The notes below the pieces were generated by a model. The model had not been told where the DNA came from. It worked only from the letters and a program-made list of their open reading frames with translations, and ran no database searches. A stretch of 39,841 bases of DNA from Microbacterium sp. 67-17 (lineage in GTDB: Bacteria > Actinomycetota > Actinomycetes > Actinomycetales > Microbacteriaceae), in assembly GCF_001898325.1 (NCBI RefSeq), contig NZ_MKTR01000032.1:1-39841 (forward strand). The letters run 5' to 3'. Positions within the stretch are counted from its first letter, which is position 1; the number at the start of each line of letters is the position of its first letter. Of the stretch, positions 15,597-23,461 are shown in pieces. The position numbers and the translations under genes were made by a program.

Positions 15597-16597
15597 CGAA
15601 GCCCTCCGTGAAGAATGTCGTCGACCGGCCGCACGGCTGCGGCCAGTCGTGCCGCGCGTTCGGCGACGTCGTCGGGGTCGACCTGCAGGAGGTCGAGAGG
15701 ATCGACAGCGGCGACGGCGAACGATGCACTGGCCGCGCCCAGAGCTGCGGCGGCAACGATGTCGAGCCCTCGGGCGCGTCCGACGAGGAAGCCGCCGCAA
15801 AACGCGTCACCGGCACCGGTCGGATCCAGCGGCCGGTCGGGGTGCGCAGGCACGCGCCACCGGCGCTGGCCTTCGGCGATGAGCACGCCGTCCGCTCCCG
15901 ATTTCAGCACGATCGATCCGGCTCCCGCAGCCGACAGCCGCTCGATTGACTCGGGTACCGACGCGCCTGGATCGATGACGTCGAGGTCGGAAGTGCTCGG
16001 CAGGAACACATCGATGTGGGCAAGCGTGGGGCTCAAGCGCTCGTAAGGGGCTCCGATCAGGTCGGAGCGGGCGGGGCAGTCGGTGTGCAGCGTGCCCGGG
16101 GCCTGTGCAAGGGCAGTGACCAGGGCGCGATGACGCACCAGGGGAAGCAACGGTAGATGCCAGTGCGTGACCTCGTCGATCCAGGACTGCGGCACGTGCT
16201 CGGGGGTGGGAGCGCCGAGGACGAGCGTGTCGGGATCCCCCGTGGTGTCGATGAACTGCACCCGCGTCGAGGCGGGTAGGTGCGCGATCAGGTCCTCGGG
16301 GACGGGCTGGATGCGTCCGCCATCGGGCAGGTGCGCAAACGTCAATCGCACCGGATGGGGCCGCGCGATGCGCGTGATCGCCGAGACGTCGATCCCGGCG
16401 TCGGAGATCCTTTGGATGACCTCGTCGGGATAGTCCTCGCCGACGATGGTCACCACCCGGGGCGCTGCGCCTGCGATGAGCGCACCCAGGCTCGACCAGA
16501 GGGCGTTACCGCCGACCTTGCCGGTCAGGGGACGACCGTCGGGCGCGATGACACTGTCGAAACTGAAGGAGCCGCAGATCGCGATGGTGGAGCTCAT
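15593..16597 (-). CDS. PfkB family (ribokinase/adenosine kinase-like) kinase
   Basis: 334 aa. The N-terminal substrate motif GKVGGNALWSSLG (26-38) and the C-terminal anion-hole motif DPTGAGDAFCGGFL (258-271, catalytic base D264) define the PfkB family of sugar and nucleoside kinases. By context it phosphorylates the nucleoside or sugar brought in by the downstream ABC transporter. ATG at 16597 is chosen because it opens the conserved first strand; GGAG is only 2 nt upstream, and a TTG nine codons earlier is the alternative. It is the first gene of the kinase-LOG-transporter-deaminase operon, with a putative GntR operator 10 nt upstream of its start. Confidence 0.88.
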   Translation of the reverse strand: MSSTIAICGSFSFDSVIAPDGRPLTGKVGGNALWSSLGALIAGAAPRVVTIVGEDYPDEVIQRISDAGIDVSAITRIARPHPVRLTFAHLPDGGRIQPVPEDLIAHLPASTRVQFIDTTGDPDTLVLGAPTPEHVPQSWIDEVTHWHLPLLPLVRHRALVTALAQAPGTLHTDCPARSDLIGAPYERLSPTLAHIDVFLPSTSDLDVIDPGASVPESIERLSAAGAGSIVLKSGADGVLIAEGQRRWRVPAHPDRPLDPTGAGDAFCGGFLVGRARGLDIVAAAALGAASASFAVAAVDPLDLLQVDPDDVAERAARLAAAVRPVDDILHGGLR

Positions 16598-16606
16598 GTC
16601 TCCATG

Positions 16607-16631
16607 TTGTTCATTGTTGAGCAATGCTCAA
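16607..16631. promoter_or_regulatory. Putative GntR operator, kinase side
   Basis: TTGTTCATTGTTGAGCAA at 16607-16624 matches the inverted site at 18592-18609 in 17 of 18 positions. It runs into a perfect TTGAGC-N3-GCTCAA palindrome (16617-16631). It lies directly before the kinase start and upstream of gntR, placing both under possible control of the GntR protein. A separate inverted repeat, TCTTTGTC (16675-16682) and GACAAAGA (16703-16710), lies nearer the gntR start. Confidence 0.6.
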
Positions 16632-16734
16632 AGCCAGAAGCAAGTCTGTTTACATGACCTTTACGTTGGTAATCTCTTTGTCACAATCAGCCGTCCCCAA
16701 TGGACAAAGATGGTGCAGAGAAGGGGGTGGGTCA

Positions 16735-17520
16735 TTGTCAGACGAATCGGCGCTCGCGATCGGCCCCGTCCGTGATCGCAGACCGCTCTCGGTGCAGGTG
16801 TACGACCGACTCGTGGGGGCCCTGCGAAGCACTGCACGGCCGGGCGACATCATCCCGCCCGAGATCGAGCTCGCCGCCGAGCTGGGCGTCAGCCGAACGG
16901 TCCTGCGGGAAGCCTTGCGGCTGCTCGAGGAGGACGGCGTCATCGAACGGGCTGCGGATCCGCGACGACGCCAGCTAGCCCATCCCGGGGCACGGCCGCC
17001 GGCCTACAATGCACCGATCGAGGAGATGCTGCGCACGCACGGGCAGCTCTCTGTGGAGGTGGTGCGCACCGAGCGCGTCAGTTCGACGAACTGGAGTCGC
17101 GCGCTGCTGGAACTCGCCGATCCGGATGAGACGCTGCTGTGCCGCGAGAGCCTGCTCACGGTCGACAGCGAACCGGTCGCGTCGGCCCTGGAGTTGGTCC
17201 CCACCCGCGAGGGGGCCGCGCCGCTCGCCCTGGTCGAACAGGCCGCAGGTCAGCCCCAGTCGCTGTTGTCGGCACTCGGCGCGCAGTTTCGCGCCCGGTG
17301 TGCGCCGTCGTTCTGGCGGATGGGCGCCGCCGGATCAGCGGGATCGCGCACGGGCTTCCGTGAGGTTCCCCGCGGTCACCTCACGAGCCTCACGACCGTC
17401 CTCAGTCGCGGAGGCCGGCCTGTGTTCCTCGCGAAGTACCTGATCCGGTTGGATGCAGCGATCCTGGTCGTCGGCGACGACTCGGACGGCCCCGACTCAC
17501 TGACCCTCGACGCCCTCTGA
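16735..17520 (+). CDS. GntR family transcriptional regulator (UTRA-like effector domain)
   Basis: 261 aa. A GntR winged helix covers about residues 10-85 (RPLSVQVYDRLVGALR, then PPEIELAAELGVSRTVLREALRLLEEDGVIER). The effector domain that follows resembles UTRA ligand-binding folds (LLCRESLLTVDSEPVASALELVP, and late GHLTSLTTVLSRGGRPVFLAKYLI). The start is uncertain: TTG at 16735 has GAGAAGGGGG at good distance and yields a normal N-terminus. Frames open further upstream would begin inside the operator. It sits between the kinase operon and the reductase/monooxygenase genes, and matching sites lie at both, so it probably senses the imported compound or an intermediate. Its last 24 bases overlap the convergent aldo/keto reductase gene. 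Confidence 0.86.
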   Translation: MSDESALAIGPVRDRRPLSVQVYDRLVGALRSTARPGDIIPPEIELAAELGVSRTVLREALRLLEEDGVIERAADPRRRQLAHPGARPPAYNAPIEEMLRTHGQLSVEVVRTERVSSTNWSRALLELADPDETLLCRESLLTVDSEPVASALELVPTREGAAPLALVEQAAGQPQSLLSALGAQFRARCAPSFWRMGAAGSAGSRTGFREVPRGHLTSLTTVLSRGGRPVFLAKYLIRLDAAILVVGDDSDGPDSLTLDAL

Positions 17521-18531
17521 TCCACGCCCTCCCCGGCGCGCCTCGGGCGAGAGCCCAGGCGGGGTCCATCCCTCGTTTCGGGGGTCGATGCTCGTACCGG
17601 GGGCAACAATGGCATCGATCGCGTCCAGGGCTGGGGCATCCAGGGCGGTATCGGCGGCTGTGAGCAACTCGGTCAGCTGCTCGGGAGTGCGCGGTCCGAT
17701 CAGCACCGAGGTGATGCCGGGGTGCTCGCCGACCCATCCCAACGACAGTTCGGTGAGGGTAAGGCCAGCGTCATCGGCGACGCGGCGCAATTGCTCGGTC
17801 ACGGCGAGCTTCCGTTCGTCGTCCGCGCGCACGAACGGGTTGCCCTGGGCTGCACGGCTGCCCGCCGGTGGCTCAGCGCCGCGTCGGTACTTTCCGGTAA
17901 GCCACCCCCCATTGAGTGGTCCCCATGCGATCACGCCGATCCCATGGCTTTCCGCGGCGGGCAGGACGGCGCGCTCGATCCCACGGACAAGAATCGAGTA
18001 CGGCGCCTGCTCGCTCGTCATCGGAGCCGCGCCTGTTCGCTCGGCCACCCACTGCGCCTCCACGAGCATCTCGGCAGGAAACACGGATGACCCGCTCCAG
18101 CGGATCTTGCCCGCCGCACGCAGTCGCTCCAAAGCGGTGACGGTCTCCTCGAGCGGGGTCGCCGGATCCGGCCGGTGCAGCTGATAGAGGTCGATCCGAT
18201 CGGTTCGGAGCCGCCGCAAGCTGTCGTCGACCGCCCGCTCGATCCACCGGGCGGACGCGCCGGCGCGCGTCGGATCACCGCCCATGGGAAGTCCGACTTT
18301 GGTCGCAAGGACCACATCGTCGCGACGAGCACCGAGCACGCGGCCGAGGAGCTCTTCGACGGCACCGTCGCCGTAGACATCCGCTGTGTCGATCAGCGTG
18401 ATGCCGGCATCCAGCGCGGCATGCACGATCCTTGTTGCGGTGCGCTCGCCCTCATGGAGCGGAAGCGACATCGTCCCGAGCCCGACGCTGCTCACGACCG
18501 GCCCTCGTGTACCCAATGCTCGTGTGCGCAT
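17497..18531 (-). CDS. Aldo/keto reductase
   Basis: 344 aa. A TIM-barrel NAD(P)H-dependent reductase with the catalytic tetrad visible: Asp and Tyr in DTADVYGDG, Lys in LATKVGLP, and His in YQLHRPD. A late SVLIGPRTPEQL matches the cofactor-phosphate loop. It reduces aldehydes or ketones, perhaps an aldehyde released by oxidative dealkylation or ring cleavage, but the substrate is unknown. ATG at 18531 has AGAGGGG at good spacing; ATG at 18537 is too close to it. It is divergent from the flavin monooxygenase with the shared operator between them, and converges with gntR with a 24-nt overlap of coding ends. Confidence 0.9.
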   Translation of the reverse strand: MRTRALGTRGPVVSSVGLGTMSLPLHEGERTATRIVHAALDAGITLIDTADVYGDGAVEELLGRVLGARRDDVVLATKVGLPMGGDPTRAGASARWIERAVDDSLRRLRTDRIDLYQLHRPDPATPLEETVTALERLRAAGKIRWSGSSVFPAEMLVEAQWVAERTGAAPMTSEQAPYSILVRGIERAVLPAAESHGIGVIAWGPLNGGWLTGKYRRGAEPPAGSRAAQGNPFVRADDERKLAVTEQLRRVADDAGLTLTELSLGWVGEHPGITSVLIGPRTPEQLTELLTAADTALDAPALDAIDAIVAPGTSIDPRNEGWTPPGLSPEARRGGRGSEGVEGQ

Positions 18532-18591
18532 CGTCATCCCCTCTTGCCGTGTGTTACGGCTGCGTAAATAGATCCACGTGTGGACTGGACA

Positions 18592-18609
18592 TTGATCAAC
18601 AATGAACAA
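18592..18609. promoter_or_regulatory. Putative GntR operator, monooxygenase/reductase side
   Basis: TTGATCAACAATGAACAA is, inverted, the same as the kinase-side site except for one base. It includes a TTGATCAA palindrome. TGGACA (18586-18591) just before it resembles a -35 box, and AATACT follows at 18608-18613 as a weak -10, so a bound repressor would cover the spacer of the monooxygenase promoter. It also lies upstream of the divergent aldo/keto reductase. Confidence 0.6.
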
Positions 18610-18644
18610 TACTGAGGTCGGTCATGAATCGGAAGGAGCAGGAG

Positions 18645-20000
18645 ATGGACCGGATCTACGTCGGCGTCTTCGAGATGTTCGGCTCACCCAGCGCTCGGGG
18701 TGTGAGCGCATGGACGCACCCGCGCAGCGACCTCACCCGCTTCCACGATGTCGCGCACTGGGTCGATCTCGCGCGGACGCTGGATGAGGCCGGCTTCGAC
18801 TGGCTGTTCTTCGCCGACTCATTCGGGTACCCGACGGTCGGTGGACAGATGGTGGATGCCGCCGCCCGCTGGGGCATCAATTTCCCCCTGCTCGACCCCC
18901 AGCTACTCCTGCCGATCCTCGCCGCGAACACCCGCGACATCGGGCTGGTCGTTACCGAGACGACGGGGCTGCATCATCCGTTCGAGACGGCCCGACGCTT
19001 CGCGACGCTGGATCACCTGGCCGACGGCCGTGTGGGGATGAATGTGGTCACCGGCAGCATCCAGAACGTCGTGGCAGATCTGTTCGGCCACGAGCGCATG
19101 CGCGAACACGACATGCGATACGACATGGCGCAGGAGTATCTCGATCTGGCCCGTCGCTACTGGGAGGAATCGTGGGAGGACGGCGCCCTGGTGCAGGACC
19201 CGTCGACGCCTGTGTATGCCGACCCCGCGCGTCTTCACCGCATCGAGCACGACGGCCGGTTCTACCGCTCGTCGGGCTATCTGACAGTCGACCCCTCTCC
19301 GCAGCGCACGCCGGTCATCTTCCAGGCGGGATCCTCGGGGCGGGGTAAGGAGTTTGCCGCGGCAAACGCCGACTGCGTGCTGTTGCAAAGCGCCGATCCC
19401 GCACAGATGGCGGCGAACATTGCCGACATCCGGGCGCGCGCCGCGGCGCACGGTCGCGACCCGCGCAGCATCCGGGTCGTTGCGACGCAGTCGTTCTTCG
19501 TCGCCGAGGACGCGCGCGACGCGCAGCGCCTGCGCGATCAGTTCCGTGACGCGCAGACGATCGAGGTGGCTGCGGCGATGTTCGTGTCCAACACGGGCAT
19601 CGACCTGCTCGCGCTCGACCCTGACAAGCCTCTCTCGCAGGTGCCGCTCGATGACGTCGTGGGCCAAATGGGCCAGAGCAACATCGATCGCTTTGTGGGC
19701 CCGGACGGCGAGGGACCCACCGTCGCCGAGATCCTTGAGCAGCTGCGCGTGCGCGGCATCCGCGGATCGCAGATCGTCGGCACGCCCGAGCAGGTCGTTG
19801 ATCGCATCGAGGATCTGCTGGCGGCGACCGATCTCGACGGGTTCATGCTGGACCCCCTCTTTGGCGGCGAGGACGTGCGGGACTTTGCCCGACTGGTCAT
19901 GCCCGAGCTGCGCCGGCGGGGCCGAATCCCCGAGGCAGGAGTGGGCGGCACGCTGCGCGAACGGCTCTTCGCCGCAGATACCGCGACACCGCGCCTCTGA
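18645..20000 (+). CDS. LLM-class flavin-dependent monooxygenase (NtaA/SnaA/DszA family)
   Basis: 451 aa. A luciferase-like TIM barrel with FADSFGYPTVGG, HPFETARRFATLDHLADGR, NVVTGS, the DMRYDMAQEYLD segment and VIFQAGSSGRG. All are hallmarks of the NtaA/SnaA/DszA branch, which uses FMNH2 supplied by a separate flavin reductase and O2 to oxidise C-N or C-S bonds. No flavin reductase gene is in the window. The chosen ATG at 18645 has GGAAGGAG six bases upstream; an ATG at 18624 with GAGG is the alternative. It is followed 23 nt later by the amidohydrolase, so the two form an operon. Substrate unknown; context suggests an N-heterocycle or N-alkyl intermediate. Confidence 0.9.
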   Translation: MDRIYVGVFEMFGSPSARGVSAWTHPRSDLTRFHDVAHWVDLARTLDEAGFDWLFFADSFGYPTVGGQMVDAAARWGINFPLLDPQLLLPILAANTRDIGLVVTETTGLHHPFETARRFATLDHLADGRVGMNVVTGSIQNVVADLFGHERMREHDMRYDMAQEYLDLARRYWEESWEDGALVQDPSTPVYADPARLHRIEHDGRFYRSSGYLTVDPSPQRTPVIFQAGSSGRGKEFAAANADCVLLQSADPAQMAANIADIRARAAAHGRDPRSIRVVATQSFFVAEDARDAQRLRDQFRDAQTIEVAAAMFVSNTGIDLLALDPDKPLSQVPLDDVVGQMGQSNIDRFVGPDGEGPTVAEILEQLRVRGIRGSQIVGTPEQVVDRIEDLLAATDLDGFMLDPLFGGEDVRDFARLVMPELRRRGRIPEAGVGGTLRERLFAADTATPRL

Positions 20001-20023
20001 GTGTTGCTCGCCCTGAGAGAGCC

Positions 20024-21388
20024 ATGACGACGACCGCGATCCGAAATGCGACAATCCTGGCCGAAGCTGGGGAGATCGTCGGCGATGTGCTCGTCGTGGG
20101 CGACACCGTCACGTCCGTGGGGCCGCGGGTCACCGGCTCGGTGGACCGCGAGATCGACGGCACCGGCGCGATCGTCACCCCGGGGCTCGTGCAAACGCAC
20201 GTGCATCTGTGTCAGACCGCCTTCAGCGGGCTTGCCGAGGACCTCGACGTCATGCAGTGGCTTGACCGTTGGATCTGGCCGCTCGAGCAGCTGCTCACGG
20301 CTGGCGATCTCGCGGTGTCAGCGCGCTGGGGCATCACCGAGATGTTGCTCTCAGGGACAACCACCTTCCTCAGCATGGAGACGGCCCATCACACGGATGC
20401 CGCCTTCGAAGCGGCAGTCGAGCTGGGGGCCCGCGCGACGATCGGCAAGGCGATCATGGATCGTCGCGAGCCCGGTACGGACCTCATCGCCGAATCGACG
20501 AAGGAGGCGTGGACCGATCTGTTGAGGCTGACGCGCACGTGGCACGGCGCTGCTGAGGGGCGCGTGCGCGTGGCGATATCGCCGCGCGCACCGAGCGCAG
20601 CGACCGAGCAGCTCTGGGCGGATGCCCTGGAGCTCGCGATCCGCACCGACGCAGTCGTGCACACGCACGTGAACGAGAATCGCCGGCAGGCCGAGGGAGT
20701 CGCCGCCGAAAACGACGCGCGAGATGTGCGGTATCTCGACCGACTCGGCGCTCTGACCCGGCGCACCGTGCTCGCCCACGGCGTATGGCTCGACGACGAC
20801 GAGGTCGAGCTTCTGGCTCGGAGCGGTGCGACGATCGCGCACTGCCCCAGCGCCAACCTCAAGCTCGGCTCCGGCATCGCCGACATACCCCGCCTCCTCC
20901 GGCGGGGCGTCAACGTGGGCGTGGGTACCGACGGGGCGGCCTGCAACAACACCCTCGACGCGCGCACGGAAATGCGCCTCGCAGCCCTGTTGCACCGACG
21001 CCGCGGCGACGCGGCGGTCGTCAGTTCGGCGGACGCATTGCGGATGGCAACTCGCAACGGCGCTCGTGCCCTGGGGCTCGGCCCGAGGTACGGCACGTTG
21101 CGGCCCGGCGCGGTCGCAGACGTAGCCGTCTTCGATGCGCCACAGTTCGTTCCGGGCACGGGCGAGCGCGCGGTAGACCACCTGACCTTCTCAGGATCAG
21201 CGATGCGGGCGCGCACGGTCTTGGTCGGCGGCGCCGTGGTCGTTGACGAGTTCGACCTTGTACGCGCTCAGGCTCCCGCAATCCGACGTGAGGGTGCTGC
21301 CCTCCGGTCCGAGCTGCGGACGCGCCTGGCCAGCGGGATATCTCCGTCACGGTCAGCGTCCCCTTCGATCGCCCCGACCCGCGGCTAG
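20024..21388 (+). CDS. TRZ/ATZ family amidohydrolase (guanine-deaminase-like)
   Basis: 454 aa. A metal-dependent hydrolase with H59 and H61 in TPGLVQTHVHLCQT, VHTHVNEN, LAHGVWLDD, HCPSANLKLGSG and VGTDGAACNN. This pattern defines the TRZ/ATZ/guanine deaminase/5'-deoxyadenosine deaminase group, which removes amino groups (or halide/thiomethyl groups) from N-heterocycles. It lies 23 nt after the flavin monooxygenase with GAGAGAG before its ATG. With the adenosine-deaminase-like enzyme it makes two distinct aminohydrolases in one locus, consistent with a purine-like substrate carrying two exocyclic amino groups, or with one acting on nucleoside and one on base. Confidence 0.88.
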   Translation: MTTTAIRNATILAEAGEIVGDVLVVGDTVTSVGPRVTGSVDREIDGTGAIVTPGLVQTHVHLCQTAFSGLAEDLDVMQWLDRWIWPLEQLLTAGDLAVSARWGITEMLLSGTTTFLSMETAHHTDAAFEAAVELGARATIGKAIMDRREPGTDLIAESTKEAWTDLLRLTRTWHGAAEGRVRVAISPRAPSAATEQLWADALELAIRTDAVVHTHVNENRRQAEGVAAENDARDVRYLDRLGALTRRTVLAHGVWLDDDEVELLARSGATIAHCPSANLKLGSGIADIPRLLRRGVNVGVGTDGAACNNTLDARTEMRLAALLHRRRGDAAVVSSADALRMATRNGARALGLGPRYGTLRPGAVADVAVFDAPQFVPGTGERAVDHLTFSGSAMRARTVLVGGAVVVDEFDLVRAQAPAIRREGAALRSELRTRLASGISPSRSASPSIAPTRG

Positions 21389-21468
21389 TCGCCAGTGCCA
21401 GGGAAACGCCGTGGCCACCGCGGCACTATTCATCGGCGCCCTGCTGACGACCATCTCGTCCAGGGAAG

Positions 21469-21960
21469 CTAGTCGACCGCGGTTTCTTCGTCACCCCGGC
21501 AGCTCGGGTCCAGGCGCTTGCCGAGGACGCGGGTGATTCGGGCGAGATCGGCGAGATCCTCGTCGGAAAGCACGTCGATCACCAGTCGACGCACCGTCCC
21601 GATGTGACCCGGCGTTGCCCGCACGAGCTCGCGGCGGCCCGCCGATGTGAGGGTCACCTCGGTCACGCGCGCATCCGACGCCGACGCGCTCTTCTCAACG
21701 AGACCGCGCTTTTGCAGACGCGTGCACACGTGCGAGAGACGCGAGAGCGTGGAGTTCGTGGCCTCCGCGATCGCCGTCATCGAGGCTCTTGACTCCGGCG
21801 CCCATCGCACGAAGGTCAGTGCGGCGAACTCGAAGTGCGTCATCGAGGAATCGCGTTGGAGCTGCGAGTCGAGCTCGGCAGGAAGAAGCATGCAGACGCG
21901 GATCAGGCCGGTCCACGCCTCGGCCTCGCTCGGGCTCATCCGCGGAACAGGGAAGGTCAT
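21469..21960 (-). CDS. MarR family regulator
   Basis: 163 aa. Winged helix-turn-helix with SMTAIAEATNSTLSRLSHVCTRLQKRGLVE and wing SASDARVTEVTLT, typical of MarR. ATG at 21960 with AGGTGG upstream. It is the last gene of a minus-strand set doxX-VOC-marR, 42 nt after the VOC gene. The set resembles quinone/catechol-responsive mhq-type operons, in which a MarR protein represses a ring-cleaving dioxygenase and a DoxX-like protein. A regulator placed last gives autoregulation through the operon promoter. It contains one cysteine near residue 23 and others later, possible redox sensors, but this is not testable here. Confidence 0.85.
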   Translation of the reverse strand: MTFPVPRMSPSEAEAWTGLIRVCMLLPAELDSQLQRDSSMTHFEFAALTFVRWAPESRASMTAIAEATNSTLSRLSHVCTRLQKRGLVEKSASASDARVTEVTLTSAGRRELVRATPGHIGTVRRLVIDVLSDEDLADLARITRVLGKRLDPSCRGDEETAVD

Positions 21961-22002
21961 GGTCCACCTATCCTCGCTGCCGACGCCGGGCGTCAGCGCA
22001 TC

Positions 22003-22902
22003 TCACGCGCCCGGTGCCTCCGGCGCGACAGTCAGCACCGTTCCCCAGGGATCGCGCAGGCGGACGGCATGGCCGTCATCCTCCACCCCGACGCCAGCAT
22101 GGCGGGCCCGGTCAGCCAGGGAAAGGACGTCGTCGCGGACGGGCATCCGCAGGCGGACGTCGCCGAGGCCCAGCGATGCTGCGCGCGGCCCGGCACCCGC
22201 GCTGTGCCAGGTGTTCAGCCCGATGTGGTGGTGGTAGCCGCCGGCGGAGACGAACAGCGCGCTCCCGAGATCGAACGTGATGTCGAGCCCGAGGGTATCG
22301 ACGTAGAAGCGGCGCGCCGTGGGGATGTCCCCCACCTGCAGGTGGACGTGCCCGACCGTGGCGTCTTCCGGTTCCGGGCGCTCGGTGTCGAAATGTGTGC
22401 GCAGGAACGCGTTCGGATCGATCGCGGTGTTGCGCGGCATCCACCCCGCGGGCATGTTCTGCCACTGCTCTGCGGGCCGGTCCCAATAGAGCTCGATACC
22501 GTTGCCCTCCGGGTCTTGGAAGTAGAACGCGTTGCTGAACGTGTGGTCGGTGGCGCCCTGGTAAATGTGAGACGGATGCTGCGCCATCTTCATGACGGCA
22601 GCCGACAGGCTCACTCGGTCGGGGAACGCGATGGCGGTGTGGTACAGCCCGGCACCCGATCGGTCGAACGGCGGCAGATCCGGCGTGTGCGTGAGCGTCA
22701 CGACCGGAGTGCCAGAGCGGCCGAGGGTCGCGGACGCCCCGGACTGGTTGATCACGTCGAGCCCGATGGCGTCGCGATAGAACGCTGTCTGCGCGTCGAG
22801 GTCGCCGACCAGAAGCTCGACGGTGTCCATCCGCGTCTCATTTGCGGCGGCTCCCGGGGTCTGGAGCGCCTGCGGGCGCCAGGTGAGCAGGGTGCCTGTC
22901 AT
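22003..22902 (-). CDS. VOC family ring-cleavage dioxygenase (CatE-like)
   Basis: 299 aa with two glyoxalase/VOC domains. Domain 1 has LYHTAIAF and DPEGNGIELYWDRP; domain 2 has GHVHLQVGD and AGGYHHHIGLNTW. These are the features of the CatE/MhqE-type catechol-2,3-dioxygenase group. The last motif of domain 2 reads DPWGTVLTV and lacks the acidic metal ligand seen in many extradiol enzymes; an acid present in domain 1 (GIELYWD) may serve, or activity may be altered. The ATG at 22902 overlaps the doxX stop by 4 nt, so they are coupled. Likely detoxifies catechols or quinones. Confidence 0.85.
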   Translation of the reverse strand: MTGTLLTWRPQALQTPGAAANETRMDTVELLVGDLDAQTAFYRDAIGLDVINQSGASATLGRSGTPVVTLTHTPDLPPFDRSGAGLYHTAIAFPDRVSLSAAVMKMAQHPSHIYQGATDHTFSNAFYFQDPEGNGIELYWDRPAEQWQNMPAGWMPRNTAIDPNAFLRTHFDTERPEPEDATVGHVHLQVGDIPTARRFYVDTLGLDITFDLGSALFVSAGGYHHHIGLNTWHSAGAGPRAASLGLGDVRLRMPVRDDVLSLADRARHAGVGVEDDGHAVRLRDPWGTVLTVAPEAPGA

Positions 22903-23270
22903 GACCACACCAGGAATCCGAGGATCGCCGCGGCGGCCGCCAGAGCCGCCAAGACGATGTTCGCCGGGATCATCTTGGCCTCGCCTCGACGCCCGTGGAC
23001 GATCATCGCGCCGAGTTGGACCAGGACGAGCCCGATCGCGGCGACCGGCGCCAGGACCGGCGCGACTCCGGTGATGGGCGGCAGGATCAGTCCGACAGCA
23101 CCGAGCACCTCGACAGCGCCGATGAGCTTGACGACGCCCGCGGGAGAGTCTGCGGCCCAGCCCATACCCGATGAGGCAAGTGCTTCCTGTGGGCGAATGA
23201 GCTTCGTCCCTCCGGCGAACAGATAGATGAGCGCTAGCAGGCCGGCGATGATCCAGTAGGCGATGAGCAT
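22899..23270 (-). CDS. DoxX family membrane protein
   Basis: 123 aa with four hydrophobic segments (residues 1-20, 45-65, 70-92 and 100-120). The sequence FAGGTKLIRPQE after helix 1 matches the DoxX/MhqP family. Such proteins accompany quinone-stress dioxygenases, and their exact role is unsettled. ATG at 23270 with GAGAGGA upstream. It is the first gene of the operon with the VOC enzyme and marR. The palindrome CAATTAATTG lies about 40 bases upstream. Confidence 0.85.
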   Translation of the reverse strand: MLIAYWIIAGLLALIYLFAGGTKLIRPQEALASSGMGWAADSPAGVVKLIGAVEVLGAVGLILPPITGVAPVLAPVAAIGLVLVQLGAMIVHGRRGEAKMIPANIVLAALAAAAAILGFLVWS

Positions 23271-23311
23271 GATGGTCCTCTCGTGGATGCCAGCGCGGGA
23301 CCCCGCATCGG

Positions 23312-23321
23312 CAATTAATTG
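23312..23321. promoter_or_regulatory. CAATTAATTG palindrome before doxX
   Basis: A perfect 10-bp AT-rich palindrome in a GC-rich setting, about 40 bases before the doxX start and near where its promoter should be. It is a candidate operator for the MarR protein encoded last in the same operon. The rest of the gap to the MATE stop (23331-23461) shows nothing clear. Confidence 0.4.
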
Positions 23322-23461
23322 ACGCAACAACTTTCAGGGGTGCGCCTATTCCGCAGGCTGGTGACGCTGCTGCGCACCGTGCGGACGGGCGAGCTGTTCG
23401 AGCTCCTGCGGCGCAAGAACGCCGGCCGCGCTCAGCACCTGAGGCTGGCTCCGCGCGTCTG

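Noticed and set aside
21394..21427. AGTGCC...GGCACT and CCGTGG-CCA-CCGCGG as a terminator between the amidohydrolase and marR
   Set aside because: The two stems compete, one needs a G-U pair, and there is no T-tract; too weak to list as a feature.
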